Shown here: in pieces, positions 24,670 to 33,102 of the stretch
How positions within the stretch are numbered: the first letter of the stretch is position 1
Layout: each line of letters starts with the position of its first letter
Made by a program: the position numbers and the translations under genes
Source: Thermoplasmata archaeon UBA184
GTDB taxonomy: Archaea; Thermoplasmatota; Thermoplasmata; Lutacidiplasmatales; UBA184
Assembly (NCBI GenBank): GCA_002495185.1
Contig: DAEB01000024.1
Coordinates: forward strand, 45,578-91,165
Length of the DNA stretch: 45,588 nt
Direction: 5' to 3'
The notes under the pieces: model-generated
Database searches by the model: none
What the model saw: the letters and a program-made list of their open reading frames with translations, nothing else
What the model was told of the DNA's origin: nothing

Positions 24670-25704
24670 CTACCCTCCCGATGGCGGCGCGAAGTGCGCC
24701 GCGATTTCTCGCAGTCGGTCGAGGGTCGCTTCCGCGCGACCGGAGTCGAGGGCGCGTCGTGCGGCCTCCACGCCGTCCGACACGGTTCGAACGCGGCCCG
24801 CGACCCAGAGCGCCGCGCCCGCCGTCAGCAGAACCGAGCCTCGCCGCGCCCCACCTCCTCCGGCGAGGACGCGAAGGGCCTCTTCGGCCGCCTCGGAGGG
24901 CGGGAGCGGCCCCCACTCTCCCAAGCGGTCCTCCCGAGGCAGGAAGGCGCGGGCCTCGAAGGTCCGCTCGTAGATGCGTCCTCCACTCGACAGAAGACCC
25001 AGGGTCGTGCCCGCGGGGGAGAACTCGTCGCACCCCTCGGCGGAAGAGACCGCCATCGCTCGGCGACGGCCGAGAAGGCCGAGGACCCGGGCCGACCGCT
25101 CTGCCGCCCGCACATCGGGCACCCCGACGACCTGAAACGGGACGTTGGCAGGATTGGAAAGGGGGCCGAGCTGGTTGAAGATCGTTGGAATCCTCACGGC
25201 CTTCCGGGCCGCCGCCACCGATCGCGTCGCCGGATGGTAGAGTGGGGCGTGGAGGAACGCGAGGTGGACCGCCCGGTACGTCGCGCGGGCGAACGGGAGG
25301 CTGGTCGTGACGGGAAGCCCGAGGGCTTCCAGGAGGTCGCTCGACCCGCAGGGTCCCCGAGCGCTCCGGTTCCCGTGCTTGATCACGGGAGCCCCGGCCG
25401 CCGCGACGACGAACGCGCTGACCGTCGAGACGTTGTACGAGGGGGTGCGAGCACCGCCGGAACCGCACAGGTCGACCGGTCCGTGCGAACGGGGATACGG
25501 GAATCGGACCGCTCGCCTACCGATCTCCCGGGCGAAGAGCGCGAGCTCGTCGATCGAGACCTTGCGAACTGCGAGGCCGACCAGAAGGGCCGCCCGTTCG
25601 GGGTCGCCCGAATCCGGCGAGACGAGGGCATCGAGCGTCGCGCGCGCCTCGACCGGGCCGAGGGGCTTCGGGTCGATGAGCCGGGAGAGGAGGCTCTCGG
25701 TCAT
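24670..25704 (-). CDS. trpD: Anthranilate phosphoribosyltransferase
   Basis: Transfers phosphoribose from PRPP to anthranilate; 344 aa. Family motifs are DLCGSGGARTPSYNVST (PRPP/Mg loop), KHGNRSARGPCGSSDLLEALG and FNQLGPLSNPA. The acidic pair is replaced in part: SAEGCDEFSP stands at the usual metal-binding DE site and keeps D-E. ATGA overlap with trpG. Not fused to TrpG, unlike the enterobacterial arrangement. Confidence 0.95.
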   Translation of the reverse strand: MTESLLSRLIDPKPLGPVEARATLDALVSPDSGDPERAALLVGLAVRKVSIDELALFAREIGRRAVRFPYPRSHGPVDLCGSGGARTPSYNVSTVSAFVVAAAGAPVIKHGNRSARGPCGSSDLLEALGLPVTTSLPFARATYRAVHLAFLHAPLYHPATRSVAAARKAVRIPTIFNQLGPLSNPANVPFQVVGVPDVRAAERSARVLGLLGRRRAMAVSSAEGCDEFSPAGTTLGLLSSGGRIYERTFEARAFLPREDRLGEWGPLPPSEAAEEALRVLAGGGGARRGSVLLTAGAALWVAGRVRTVSDGVEAARRALDSGRAEATLDRLREIAAHFAPPSGG

Positions 25705-26282
25705 CGGCGAGCCTCTCGAAGGAAGTTCGCAAAGAGCGCGGGACCGAATCTCGTGAGATAGCTCTCGGGATGGAACTGCACGGAGTGTACGGGCCTTGTC
25801 CGGTGGCGCAGGGCCATCACGAGGCCTTCATCGCTCTCGGCCGTGACCTCGAGCGAACGAGGGACGGACGACGCGTCGACCAGGAGGGAGTGGTAGCGGG
25901 CGGCGAGCGCTGGGCTGGGGATCCCGCGGAACAACCCCTCGGAGTTGTGTCGGACGACGGTGACGTCCCCGTGGACCGGCTCGGGCGCGAGCACGACCCG
26001 GGCGCCGAAGTGTTCGCCGATGATCTGGTGGCCGAGGCAGACTCCGAGGAACGGCCGCTCCTGGTCCCAGCGCTCGAGCAGGGTCCGGGAGAGGCGTGTC
26101 CGGCGCGGGTCGCTCGGATGACCGGGGCCGGGGGATAGGACGACGGTGTCCGGGTCGGCTCGGACCGCGCTCTCGAGTGACTCGGTCGAACGCAGGCATT
26201 GGACCGATGCGCCGAGCGTTTCGAGCGCTTGCTCGATATTGTGAACGAACGAATCCTCGTGGTCGACGAGGAGGACCTTCAT
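25701..26282 (-). CDS. trpG: Anthranilate synthase glutaminase subunit
   Basis: Class I glutamine amidotransferase that supplies ammonia to TrpE; 193 aa. Nucleophile Cys in GVCLGHQ, oxyanion loop SPGPGHP, and the His-x-Glu pair in VQFHPES complete the triad. ATG 26282 overlaps trpE by ATGA. It could also serve aminodeoxychorismate synthase, but neighbours TrpE and TrpD favour anthranilate. Confidence 0.95.
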   Translation of the reverse strand: MKVLLVDHEDSFVHNIEQALETLGASVQCLRSTESLESAVRADPDTVVLSPGPGHPSDPRRTRLSRTLLERWDQERPFLGVCLGHQIIGEHFGARVVLAPEPVHGDVTVVRHNSEGLFRGIPSPALAARYHSLLVDASSVPRSLEVTAESDEGLVMALRHRTRPVHSVQFHPESYLTRFGPALFANFLREARR

Positions 26283-27472
26283 CGAGGCCCTCCGACGAGA
26301 ATCGTCTCGAGCTGTTCGAGCTTCGAGAGGGTCTCTTCGAACTCCCGAGTGGGCTCGGACCGGTGGACGATCCCCGCACCTGCGGCAGTGTACAGCCGCG
26401 GTCCTGCAGCGAACGCCGAGCGAATCGTGAGCGCGAAGTCCGCGTTCCCGCCCGGAAGGACGCATGCCACCGCGCCACCGTACGGGCCCCTCCAGGTTCC
26501 CTCCTCTCGCCGAAGGAGCTCGGTGGCCCGGATCTTCGGGGCGCCGCTCACCGTGCCCGCGGGGAACGCCGCGGCGAGGGCGTCCCACGGCCCGAGGCCG
26601 ACCTTCAGACGACCCTCCACGCGACTCACGAGATGCTCCAGTCGGGCGAACCGTTCGCGACGCTCCTCCGAGATCAGTCGGACCGACCCCGGGCGGGAGA
26701 CGGCGCCCAGGTCGTTCCGGGCGAGGTCGACCAACATCCGGTGTTCGGCGAGCTCCTTCGGGTCCCGCCGGAGGGGGAGCCGCCGCTCCTGGTGGGCCGA
26801 GCGGGCCGGCAGCGTCCCCGCGATGGGGTTCACGAACGCCCGGTCCCTCCGGACCTCGGCCACCGACTCCGGTGTGGCGCCGACGATCTCTCGGTCGCCG
26901 AACCTGAGATAGTAGAAGAAGGCGTAGCGCTCGGTCGATCGGAGCTCCGTCGCGCGGTCAAGAAGGTCGTCCGGCCGGTCCCACTCCCGACGATGTGCCA
27001 GTACGACCTGGAACGCCTCCCCCGAGCGGATCGCGCGCAACAGGTTCGCGACCGCCCGACGGTACTTCGGAAACGGAAGGCTGTCGGAGATCGGTCGGGG
27101 TCGCGTGCGTCGGCTGGGGAACGGCGCCCTGGGGCTCTCCACTCGGGAGCGCCGCACGTCCTTCACCAGCGCGAGCTCTCCCCACGGAAATGGCGAGTGA
27201 GAAAGAGGGCTCCTCGCGAGAACCGGCTCGACGAGCCCGAACGCCTCGAAGCCGAGGTACCCGACGACGGCCGACCGGGGGCGCGTGAGGAATCGGCGGG
27301 CGGTGGTCGCGACCTCGCGGAAGCTGGTCGACCGGCCGAGCGAGATCACGCGGTCGGCCCGATCGAATGCGAGGGCGAGCCCGGTCCCGCCGCGATGCTC
27401 GGGTGCCCGCTCGAAGTATCCCGCGACCTCCCGACCCGGAGCCGTTCGGACGAAATCGTCCCAGAGCGTCAT
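26279..27472 (-). CDS. trpE: Anthranilate synthase component I, short form
   Basis: Converts chorismate and ammonia to anthranilate; 397 aa, shorter than the common 450-520 because the N-terminal Trp-binding region is reduced. Core motifs are complete: FFYYLRFGDREIVGATPES, VNPIAGT, ELAEHRMLVDLARNDLG, FPAGTVSGAPK and YTAAGAGIV. I chose ATG 27472 (MTLWDDFVRTAPGRE), 7 bases after the aspartate kinase stop. The 59 residues further upstream read through that gene. The N-terminus does not clearly show the LLES-type feedback motif, so Trp inhibition is uncertain. Confidence 0.93.
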   Translation of the reverse strand: MTLWDDFVRTAPGREVAGYFERAPEHRGGTGLALAFDRADRVISLGRSTSFREVATTARRFLTRPRSAVVGYLGFEAFGLVEPVLARSPLSHSPFPWGELALVKDVRRSRVESPRAPFPSRRTRPRPISDSLPFPKYRRAVANLLRAIRSGEAFQVVLAHRREWDRPDDLLDRATELRSTERYAFFYYLRFGDREIVGATPESVAEVRRDRAFVNPIAGTLPARSAHQERRLPLRRDPKELAEHRMLVDLARNDLGAVSRPGSVRLISEERRERFARLEHLVSRVEGRLKVGLGPWDALAAAFPAGTVSGAPKIRATELLRREEGTWRGPYGGAVACVLPGGNADFALTIRSAFAAGPRLYTAAGAGIVHRSEPTREFEETLSKLEQLETILVGGPR

Positions 27473-27479
27473 CCCCCGC

Positions 27480-28799
27480 TCACCCTCCGCGACCGGTGAC
27501 GAGCGCCGCGTGGAGCTCGCGAAGGACCGCCGCCCCGCGGTTCTCGGGGACGGCCAACGAGAGCGCTCGAGGAGTCGCGCTGAACCCCTCGGCCCCTCGT
27601 ACCGCTCGCGCCGGAACGCGGCCGAGGTCATCGAGGACGCCGTCCCCAATGGCCGTCACGAGCGTGACGCGGGACGGCCCCTCGACCATCGCCGCCGCTT
27701 CCCGCGTGACGGGGGCGAGGGCCCGGATCGCCGGCACCACCATGGGCGGTTCGACCACGAGGCAGAGAAGCGCGGAGGAGGTGTACAGCTGGACCAGATT
27801 GACCCCCGCGGCCGCCAGGCGATGCGAGACTTCCGCCACGATGCCGGGCCGTTGTCTCCCTCCCGGTACGCGGATGCGAAGCATCCGCAGGTGCGGAAGC
27901 ATCGTGAGCGCTCGGTTGCGACGTTCCGCTCGGCTCGGACCGATGGTCGTCGCGTGCGTTGGGTCTTCCAGCGACCGTACGCGCAGGACGACCCCCTCCG
28001 CGCGCGCCGGTTCGATCGTGAGTGGATGGAGAACCCGTGCACCGAACTGGGCCAGTTCCTCGGCCTCCTCGTACGAGAGCTCGAGGATCGGACGAGCGGA
28101 CGAGACGACCGTTGGGTCCGCCGACAGGACCGAGACGTGGCGCTTCACGAGCTCGACGCGGGAGGCACCGATCAACGCGCCGATCGCGGACGCGGCATAG
28201 TCGGACCCACCCCGGCCGAGGGTCGCCACCCGTCCCTCGAGACTCCGTCCAAAGTACCCCGTCACTACCGGAACGAGGCCTCGGCCCAGCATGCGCCCGA
28301 GTCCCCGTCGAACGGCGGGGCGAGAGCGGTCGAACAGCACGCAGGAGGCTCCGTACGCATTGTCGGTGATGAGGCCGAGATGGTCGGCCTCCACGGGGGC
28401 CGCGGGCACGCCCCCCGCGCGGAGCTGGGCCGAAAGCCAATGGACGGCGAGCCGCTCTCCCTGGCTCAGGAGTCGGTCCGAGAGCGCCGGGTCGGCTCCG
28501 CCGAGAGTCGCCACGCTATCGTACAGGCGCCGAAGCCGGTCCACGTGGCGCTTCCCGGCCGCCGGAAGTCCCGGGTGTTTCTCTCGGACCGCGCGAACAA
28601 TCTCGCGGTGTCGGGCCCGTGCCCTTGGGTGCGCAAGTCCATCCAAGAGTAGGTCGGTGACCCCCTCGCGCGCGGAAGCAACGACGACGAGCGGGGCCCT
28701 CTCGGAGCGCGCGCCCTCGATGTCCTCGAGGACCCGGGCGGGGTCGGCGAGAGAAGCGCCACCGAACTTGAGCACGACGGGGCGAGGAGCGGGTGACAA
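27480..28799 (-). CDS. lysC: Aspartate kinase
   Basis: Phosphorylates aspartate; 439 aa. The N-terminal kinase domain has VVLKFGGASL, LSDRLLSQGERLA, TLGRGGSDYAAS and the V(E)LVKRHVSVLSADP region. Two ACT-type regulatory segments follow from about residue 280 (LRMLRIRVPGGRQRPGIVAEV and SRVTLVTAIGDGV). I chose TTG 28799: GGAGGGA sits 7 bases before it and it lies 1 base from the asd stop. An ATG at 28853 would give 18 more residues inside asd. Its place in the aromatic operon fits supply of aspartate semialdehyde for the archaeal ADH synthase as well as the threonine/methionine/lysine families. Confidence 0.92.
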   Translation of the reverse strand: MSPAPRPVVLKFGGASLADPARVLEDIEGARSERAPLVVVASAREGVTDLLLDGLAHPRARARHREIVRAVREKHPGLPAAGKRHVDRLRRLYDSVATLGGADPALSDRLLSQGERLAVHWLSAQLRAGGVPAAPVEADHLGLITDNAYGASCVLFDRSRPAVRRGLGRMLGRGLVPVVTGYFGRSLEGRVATLGRGGSDYAASAIGALIGASRVELVKRHVSVLSADPTVVSSARPILELSYEEAEELAQFGARVLHPLTIEPARAEGVVLRVRSLEDPTHATTIGPSRAERRNRALTMLPHLRMLRIRVPGGRQRPGIVAEVSHRLAAAGVNLVQLYTSSALLCLVVEPPMVVPAIRALAPVTREAAAMVEGPSRVTLVTAIGDGVLDDLGRVPARAVRGAEGFSATPRALSLAVPENRGAAVLRELHAALVTGRGG

Positions 28800-28800
28800 G

Positions 28801-29877
28801 CTAGCTCCCTCCGGCGCGGGGGAGCACGCTGCGCGCCAGGGCGAGCTCGGCATTGAGGACCGATGCTCCGGCCCCGCCGCGGACGGCGTTGTGCGAGAGG
28901 ACGAAGAACCGGAGGAACGGTGGGTCCCAACGAACCCGCCCCACCGCGGCGGCCATGCCCCGGGCCCGGGGCGGCTGTCCCTCCCATCGGTCCCGTAGCG
29001 GTTGGGGCCGGTCGGGCTCGGACCGCAGGATCACCGGGGGAGAGGGTGCCGTGGGGAGCCCGAGGCCCCGGAGCGGGTCGAAGGAGTTCCACGCGGCGAG
29101 GAGCCGTTCGGGGTCGACTTTGCGGCTCGCTTCCACGGTGACGGCTTCGAGGTGTCCTTCCCGGGTTGCGACCCGGACGCAATGCGCAAGGATCGGAACC
29201 GGGGACGGCACGATGGCGTCGGATTCTCGACGGCCAAGGATACGGCTCGATTCCGAACGGATCTTCTCCTCCTCGTCCCGGATGAACGGGACGACGTTGT
29301 CGGTGATGGCGAGCGAGGGAACTCCGGGGTAGCCGGCCCCGGAAAGGGACTGATAGGTCGCGACGTGGACCGACCGCGGACTCACCTCCGACCAGATCGG
29401 AGCGAGAGCGAGCACGAGGCCCGTGGTCGAGCAGTTCGGATTGGTGACGAGAACCGCGCGCGAGCGCCGACGTCCGCGCAACAACCCCAAGTGGTCCGCG
29501 TTCACCTCGGGGACGAGCAAGGGCACCCGCCGGTCCATCCGATGGTCGGCTGCGTTCGAGAAGACCGAAACGCCCCGACGGACGAGCTCCGTCTCGAGCG
29601 ACCGCGCCGTCCCCGAGGGAAGCGCGGAAAAGGCGACCGCCACGCCGTCCCGGGCGAGTTCGGACGCCGACCGGGCGACCAGCCGTTGTCCCGCGAGTGA
29701 CTCGGGCGGTGCCTCGGCGAGCTGCCAGAGGTCCCCGAGCGTCTTTCCCTCCGAGCGCTCGGTCGAAATCAACGCCGTCGGCTCGAACCACGGATGGTCC
29801 GCGAGCAGGCGCGCGAAGTGCTGGCCGATGTAGCCGCTCGCGCCCAGGATGGCGCACGGGAGCCGTTCTTCGCTCAC
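28801..29877 (-). CDS. asd: Aspartate-semialdehyde dehydrogenase (archaeal type)
   Basis: Reduces aspartyl phosphate to aspartate semialdehyde; 358 aa. The NAD(P) site is AILGASGYIGQ, the catalytic Cys is in VLVTNPNCSTTGL, and the substrate-binding His region is HCVRVATREGH. The pattern is that of the archaeal/fungal subfamily. GTG 29877 has GGAGGA upstream and overlaps the aroC stop by GTGA. The product is used directly by the enzyme encoded first in this operon, which explains the position between aroC and lysC. Confidence 0.95.
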   Translation of the reverse strand: MSEERLPCAILGASGYIGQHFARLLADHPWFEPTALISTERSEGKTLGDLWQLAEAPPESLAGQRLVARSASELARDGVAVAFSALPSGTARSLETELVRRGVSVFSNAADHRMDRRVPLLVPEVNADHLGLLRGRRRSRAVLVTNPNCSTTGLVLALAPIWSEVSPRSVHVATYQSLSGAGYPGVPSLAITDNVVPFIRDEEEKIRSESSRILGRRESDAIVPSPVPILAHCVRVATREGHLEAVTVEASRKVDPERLLAAWNSFDPLRGLGLPTAPSPPVILRSEPDRPQPLRDRWEGQPPRARGMAAAVGRVRWDPPFLRFFVLSHNAVRGGAGASVLNAELALARSVLPRAGGS

Positions 29878-30959
29878 GGGAGGAATCCTCCGCGAAGTCC
29901 CAAGTCGGCGAGGGCGATCGCGGTCACCGCCTCCACGACGACGACGGCCCGCGGGACGATGCACGGGTCGTGACGCCCCGCGACCTGGATCGTGGCGGGC
30001 GAACGCTCCGCGAGGTTGACCGTCCGCTGAGGGCGCGAGATCGACGACGTCGGCTTGACCGCCACTCGGTACACGAGCGGCATGCCGGTCGCAAGGCCTC
30101 CCAGGATCCCGCCTGAGTTGTTCGATTCCGTGCGGACCGCTCCATCGACCCAGATGAATGGGTCGTTGTGCTCACTGCCTCGCATCCGAGAGGCCCCGAA
30201 CCCGGCGCCGAACTCGATCGCCTTGACCGCCGGAATCGAGAAGGCGAGATGGGCGATCGAGCTCTCGACCGAATCGAAGAACGGTTCTCCGAGTCCGACC
30301 GGAAGGCCGTCGGCCCGTGCCTCGACGACACCGCCGAGGCTGTCCCCCTCGCGGCGAACCTGGGCGATCGCTTCCGCCATTCGGGCCGCTCCCTCGGGGT
30401 CCGGCGAACCGACCTCGTTCGCCAGCGATCGCTCCCGCAGGGACGAGAGAGGGTCCCCTTCGGGGACCTGGGTGTCGACGGCACCGATGGAACGGGTGAA
30501 CGCGAGCACCTCGATCCCCCGCGCGCGAAGAAGCCCCTTCGCCACCGCCCCGGCGATCACTAGTCCCACGGTCATTCGTCCCGAGAAGATTCCACCCCCG
30601 GAAAGGTCCGCCTCCGGTCCGTAGCGGACCCTCGCGGGGAAATCGGCGTGGCCGGGCCGGGGGGTGTCTCGCGCCCGGTCGTACGGCTCGCGACGCACAT
30701 CCATGTTCGTGACATGGGCCCGGAACGGACCGCCGTCGGACCGGCCTGAGACCACCCCCGCGTCGACGATCAGTTGGTCCTCTTCCTGACGACGGGTCGC
30801 GAGCCGCCGACCCACGGGCCGTCGCCGGTCGAGGTCTCGCTGGATCTCGCTCGCGTCGACGGGCGTTCCCGGGGGGATCCCTTCCACGACCGCCCCGACC
30901 TCGGGTCCGTGGCTGGAACCGAAGATCGTGACCCGGAATCGATCCCCGAAGCTCATCAT
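29874..30959 (-). CDS. aroC: Chorismate synthase
   Basis: Makes chorismate from EPSP with reduced FMN; 361 aa. Signatures: FGSSHGPEVGAVVEG, RRRPVGRRLATRRQEED, RPGHADFPARVRYG, GSEHNDPF and TESNNSGGILGG, and GRHDPCIVPRAV near the end. Two consecutive ATGs (30959, 30956) overlap the aroA stop. The ~355 residues upstream in frame are shadow of aroA. Confidence 0.96.
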   Translation of the reverse strand: MMSFGDRFRVTIFGSSHGPEVGAVVEGIPPGTPVDASEIQRDLDRRRPVGRRLATRRQEEDQLIVDAGVVSGRSDGGPFRAHVTNMDVRREPYDRARDTPRPGHADFPARVRYGPEADLSGGGIFSGRMTVGLVIAGAVAKGLLRARGIEVLAFTRSIGAVDTQVPEGDPLSSLRERSLANEVGSPDPEGAARMAEAIAQVRREGDSLGGVVEARADGLPVGLGEPFFDSVESSIAHLAFSIPAVKAIEFGAGFGASRMRGSEHNDPFIWVDGAVRTESNNSGGILGGLATGMPLVYRVAVKPTSSISRPQRTVNLAERSPATIQVAGRHDPCIVPRAVVVVEAVTAIALADLGLRGGFLP

Positions 30960-32230
30960 GCGGACACCGACCCTCCCAAGAGAGAGCTCAGGACCTCCCA
31001 GAATCCAGGGAAGGACTTGGCCACGGCGTCCCGGTCGCCGACGATCGAGGGGCCATCCGCCGCCAGCGCTCCGACCGCGGCGCTCATGACCATCCGATGG
31101 TCCCTCATTGCCGGCGCGCGGATGGCTCTTGGGTGAGAAGTCCCGCGAATCTCGAGACTCCGGGCAGTCGCCCGGGGCGCGGCGCCCAGTTGTCGGGCGA
31201 GCGCAGCTGTCTCCTCGCGCCGGTCCGACTCTTTGAGGGTCGCGTGGGCCGCTCCCTCGATTCGACTTCGCCCCGGGGTGATCGCCGCCAGCACTCCCGC
31301 GAGCGGGTAGAGGTCCGGCGCGTCGGTGAGGTCGATCCGGAACGGGAGGCGTCGGTCCGCGGAGACCGTCGCCCCATCCTGATGACGGGTTACCCGGGCG
31401 CCCCAGGATTCGAGAAGTCCCAGGATCGCCCGGTCCGCCTGGGGCCACGCCGTCGGCACTCCACGGACGCGAACCGACCCGCCCGAAACCGCGGCGGCGG
31501 CCCAGAGATATGCGGCCGAGGAGGCGTCCCCCGGAACGACGAACCCCCGCCTGCGGGTGCGCTGAGACCCCGCGATGCGGAACCGGCGGCCGTGCCGCGT
31601 CAGCCGAATCCCCTGCTGGTCCAGGACGGCGACGGTCGACTCGATGTACGGTTGGGAAACGAGGGGTCCCTCGAGCGTCAGCACCGAGTCGCCGGCGAGA
31701 TGAGGGAGGACCAGGAGGAGGGCGGACGCGAACTGGCTGCTCCGAGAGGCATTCAAGGACACCCGTCCCGAGTGGATCGGCCCTCGGACCGTGATCGGAA
31801 GGCCGGCCGACCCGGGGCGCTGAGCCTTGGCCCCGAGGGCGCGCAGGGCCTGCAGGAGGTCCTCGATCGGTCGCTCCGAAAGGCGCGGAGCGCCGGTGAG
31901 GATTGCCGGGCGGTGGTCCAAGGCGGCAAGGGCGGACGCAAATCGAAGCGTCGTCCCGGACTCGCCGCAATCGATCCGCAGCCGCGGCGATCGGTCGGTC
32001 GCTGGACCGGGCCGGAGCCGCCACTCGTTCGACCTGCGCTCGACGCTCGTTCCGAGGACCGTCAGCGCCCCCGCGGTAGCGCGGGTGTCCTCCGAATCGA
32101 GGGGATTCCGCACTCCGAACGGATGGTTCGCAAGATGGCCGACCGCGAGAGCCCGGTGGGTATAGCTCTTCGAGGGCGGAGCTCGAACGGTTCCACTCGC
32201 GGTTCCGGGGCGGAGACGCACTGCAGTCAC
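30956..32230 (-). CDS. aroA: EPSP synthase (3-phosphoshikimate 1-carboxyvinyltransferase)
   Basis: Transfers enolpyruvyl from PEP to shikimate 3-phosphate; 424 aa, two inside-out barrels. Conserved blocks: PPSKSYTHRAL (PEP/phosphate), CGESGTTLRFASA, SRSSQFASALLLVLPHL, VPGDASSAAYLWAAAAV, LKESDRREETAALARQLGA and the C-terminal DHRMVMSAAVGAL. GTG 32230 overlaps the shikimate kinase stop by GTGA; the frame continues ~410 codons upstream over neighbouring genes, which is rejected. Uses Gly-rich loop variants rather than the LPGSKS form of bacteria. Confidence 0.95.
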   Translation of the reverse strand: MTAVRLRPGTASGTVRAPPSKSYTHRALAVGHLANHPFGVRNPLDSEDTRATAGALTVLGTSVERRSNEWRLRPGPATDRSPRLRIDCGESGTTLRFASALAALDHRPAILTGAPRLSERPIEDLLQALRALGAKAQRPGSAGLPITVRGPIHSGRVSLNASRSSQFASALLLVLPHLAGDSVLTLEGPLVSQPYIESTVAVLDQQGIRLTRHGRRFRIAGSQRTRRRGFVVPGDASSAAYLWAAAAVSGGSVRVRGVPTAWPQADRAILGLLESWGARVTRHQDGATVSADRRLPFRIDLTDAPDLYPLAGVLAAITPGRSRIEGAAHATLKESDRREETAALARQLGAAPRATARSLEIRGTSHPRAIRAPAMRDHRMVMSAAVGALAADGPSIVGDRDAVAKSFPGFWEVLSSLLGGSVSA

Positions 32231-33102
32231 GCGAGGACGCCCCCCGTAGGGTCTGGCCCGAGGAACGGGACGACCCGAGTCTGGGAGGGGTCGGCGGGGA
32301 GCTCCGCCAAGAGGGCCGGGATGCGCTCCGACGGACCGATTGCAGCGAGGGTCGGTCCGAGACCGCTCACTCCACTCGCGATGGCTCCGAGGTCTCGAAG
32401 TCGGCGGCGAAGGTCGCCGTACGAGTACCCCATGGTCCGCTCGACCAGCTCGGTGTTCAGCTGCATGGCCCGCGGCCAGTCGCCGGCCATTGCGGCCCGG
32501 ACGGCCTGCTCTCCCGCTCGGCGCTCTTTCGCGAACGCTGAGCGAAGTTGCGGGGACGGAGGATGCTGGCCCGAGGGAATGTAGAGCACGACCTTCCAGC
32601 TCGGTTCGACCTCGGCTCGAAGCACGAGCTCTCTCCGCGCGTTGTCGGTGACGACGAACCCGGGTCCGAGCCCGGCGAGCGCGTCGTCCAGGGCACCGGT
32701 CGCGCTCACTCCGACGCGCTGAGAGACGTCGGCGGACAGGCGTCCGACCTCGAGAGCGGAGGGAGTTCGCCCACAGGCCCGGGCGACCGCCAATAGAACG
32801 GCCGAACTCACGGCGCTCGAACTCTTGAGCCCCCGAGCGACAGGAACCTCCGACCGCACCGCGAGAGTAGCTTCGACGTTCGACCGTCCGAGATAGGTCG
32901 CGAGGGCGGTGCGCAGCGATTCGCGGACCAACCTCGAGCGGGAGCCGGAGAGAATCCGGAGCCTCGGTTGGGCTCCGGCTCGAGCTGGAGTGATCTCGAC
33001 TGCCGCCTCGACCGGGAGGTCGACCCCGACGGCGCATCCAAAACCGGTCGTGAGAGCGTTCGTGATCGTGATGGCGCCGTGGCTCCGAGCCGTTCCGATC
33101 AC
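32227..33102 (-). CDS. aroK: Shikimate kinase, archaeal GHMP type
   Basis: Phosphorylates shikimate using the GHMP kinase fold, unrelated to bacterial AroK; 291 aa. The ATP loop is VARGLKSSSAVSSAVLLA, preceded by GAITITNALTTGFGCAVGVD. The second GHMP motif is GVSGLGPTLAAIG near the C-terminus. GTG 33102 overlaps the aroDE stop by GTGA. Position between aroDE and aroA fits the pathway step. Confidence 0.95.
   Translation of the reverse strand: MIGTARSHGAITITNALTTGFGCAVGVDLPVEAAVEITPARAGAQPRLRILSGSRSRLVRESLRTALATYLGRSNVEATLAVRSEVPVARGLKSSSAVSSAVLLAVARACGRTPSALEVGRLSADVSQRVGVSATGALDDALAGLGPGFVVTDNARRELVLRAEVEPSWKVVLYIPSGQHPPSPQLRSAFAKERRAGEQAVRAAMAGDWPRAMQLNTELVERTMGYSYGDLRRRLRDLGAIASGVSGLGPTLAAIGPSERIPALLAELPADPSQTRVVPFLGPDPTGGVLA

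Noticed and set aside
27285..28652. Long plus-strand frame over trpE and aspartate kinase
   Set aside because: Low-complexity Arg/Gly/Asp-rich translation, antisense to two clear enzymes.
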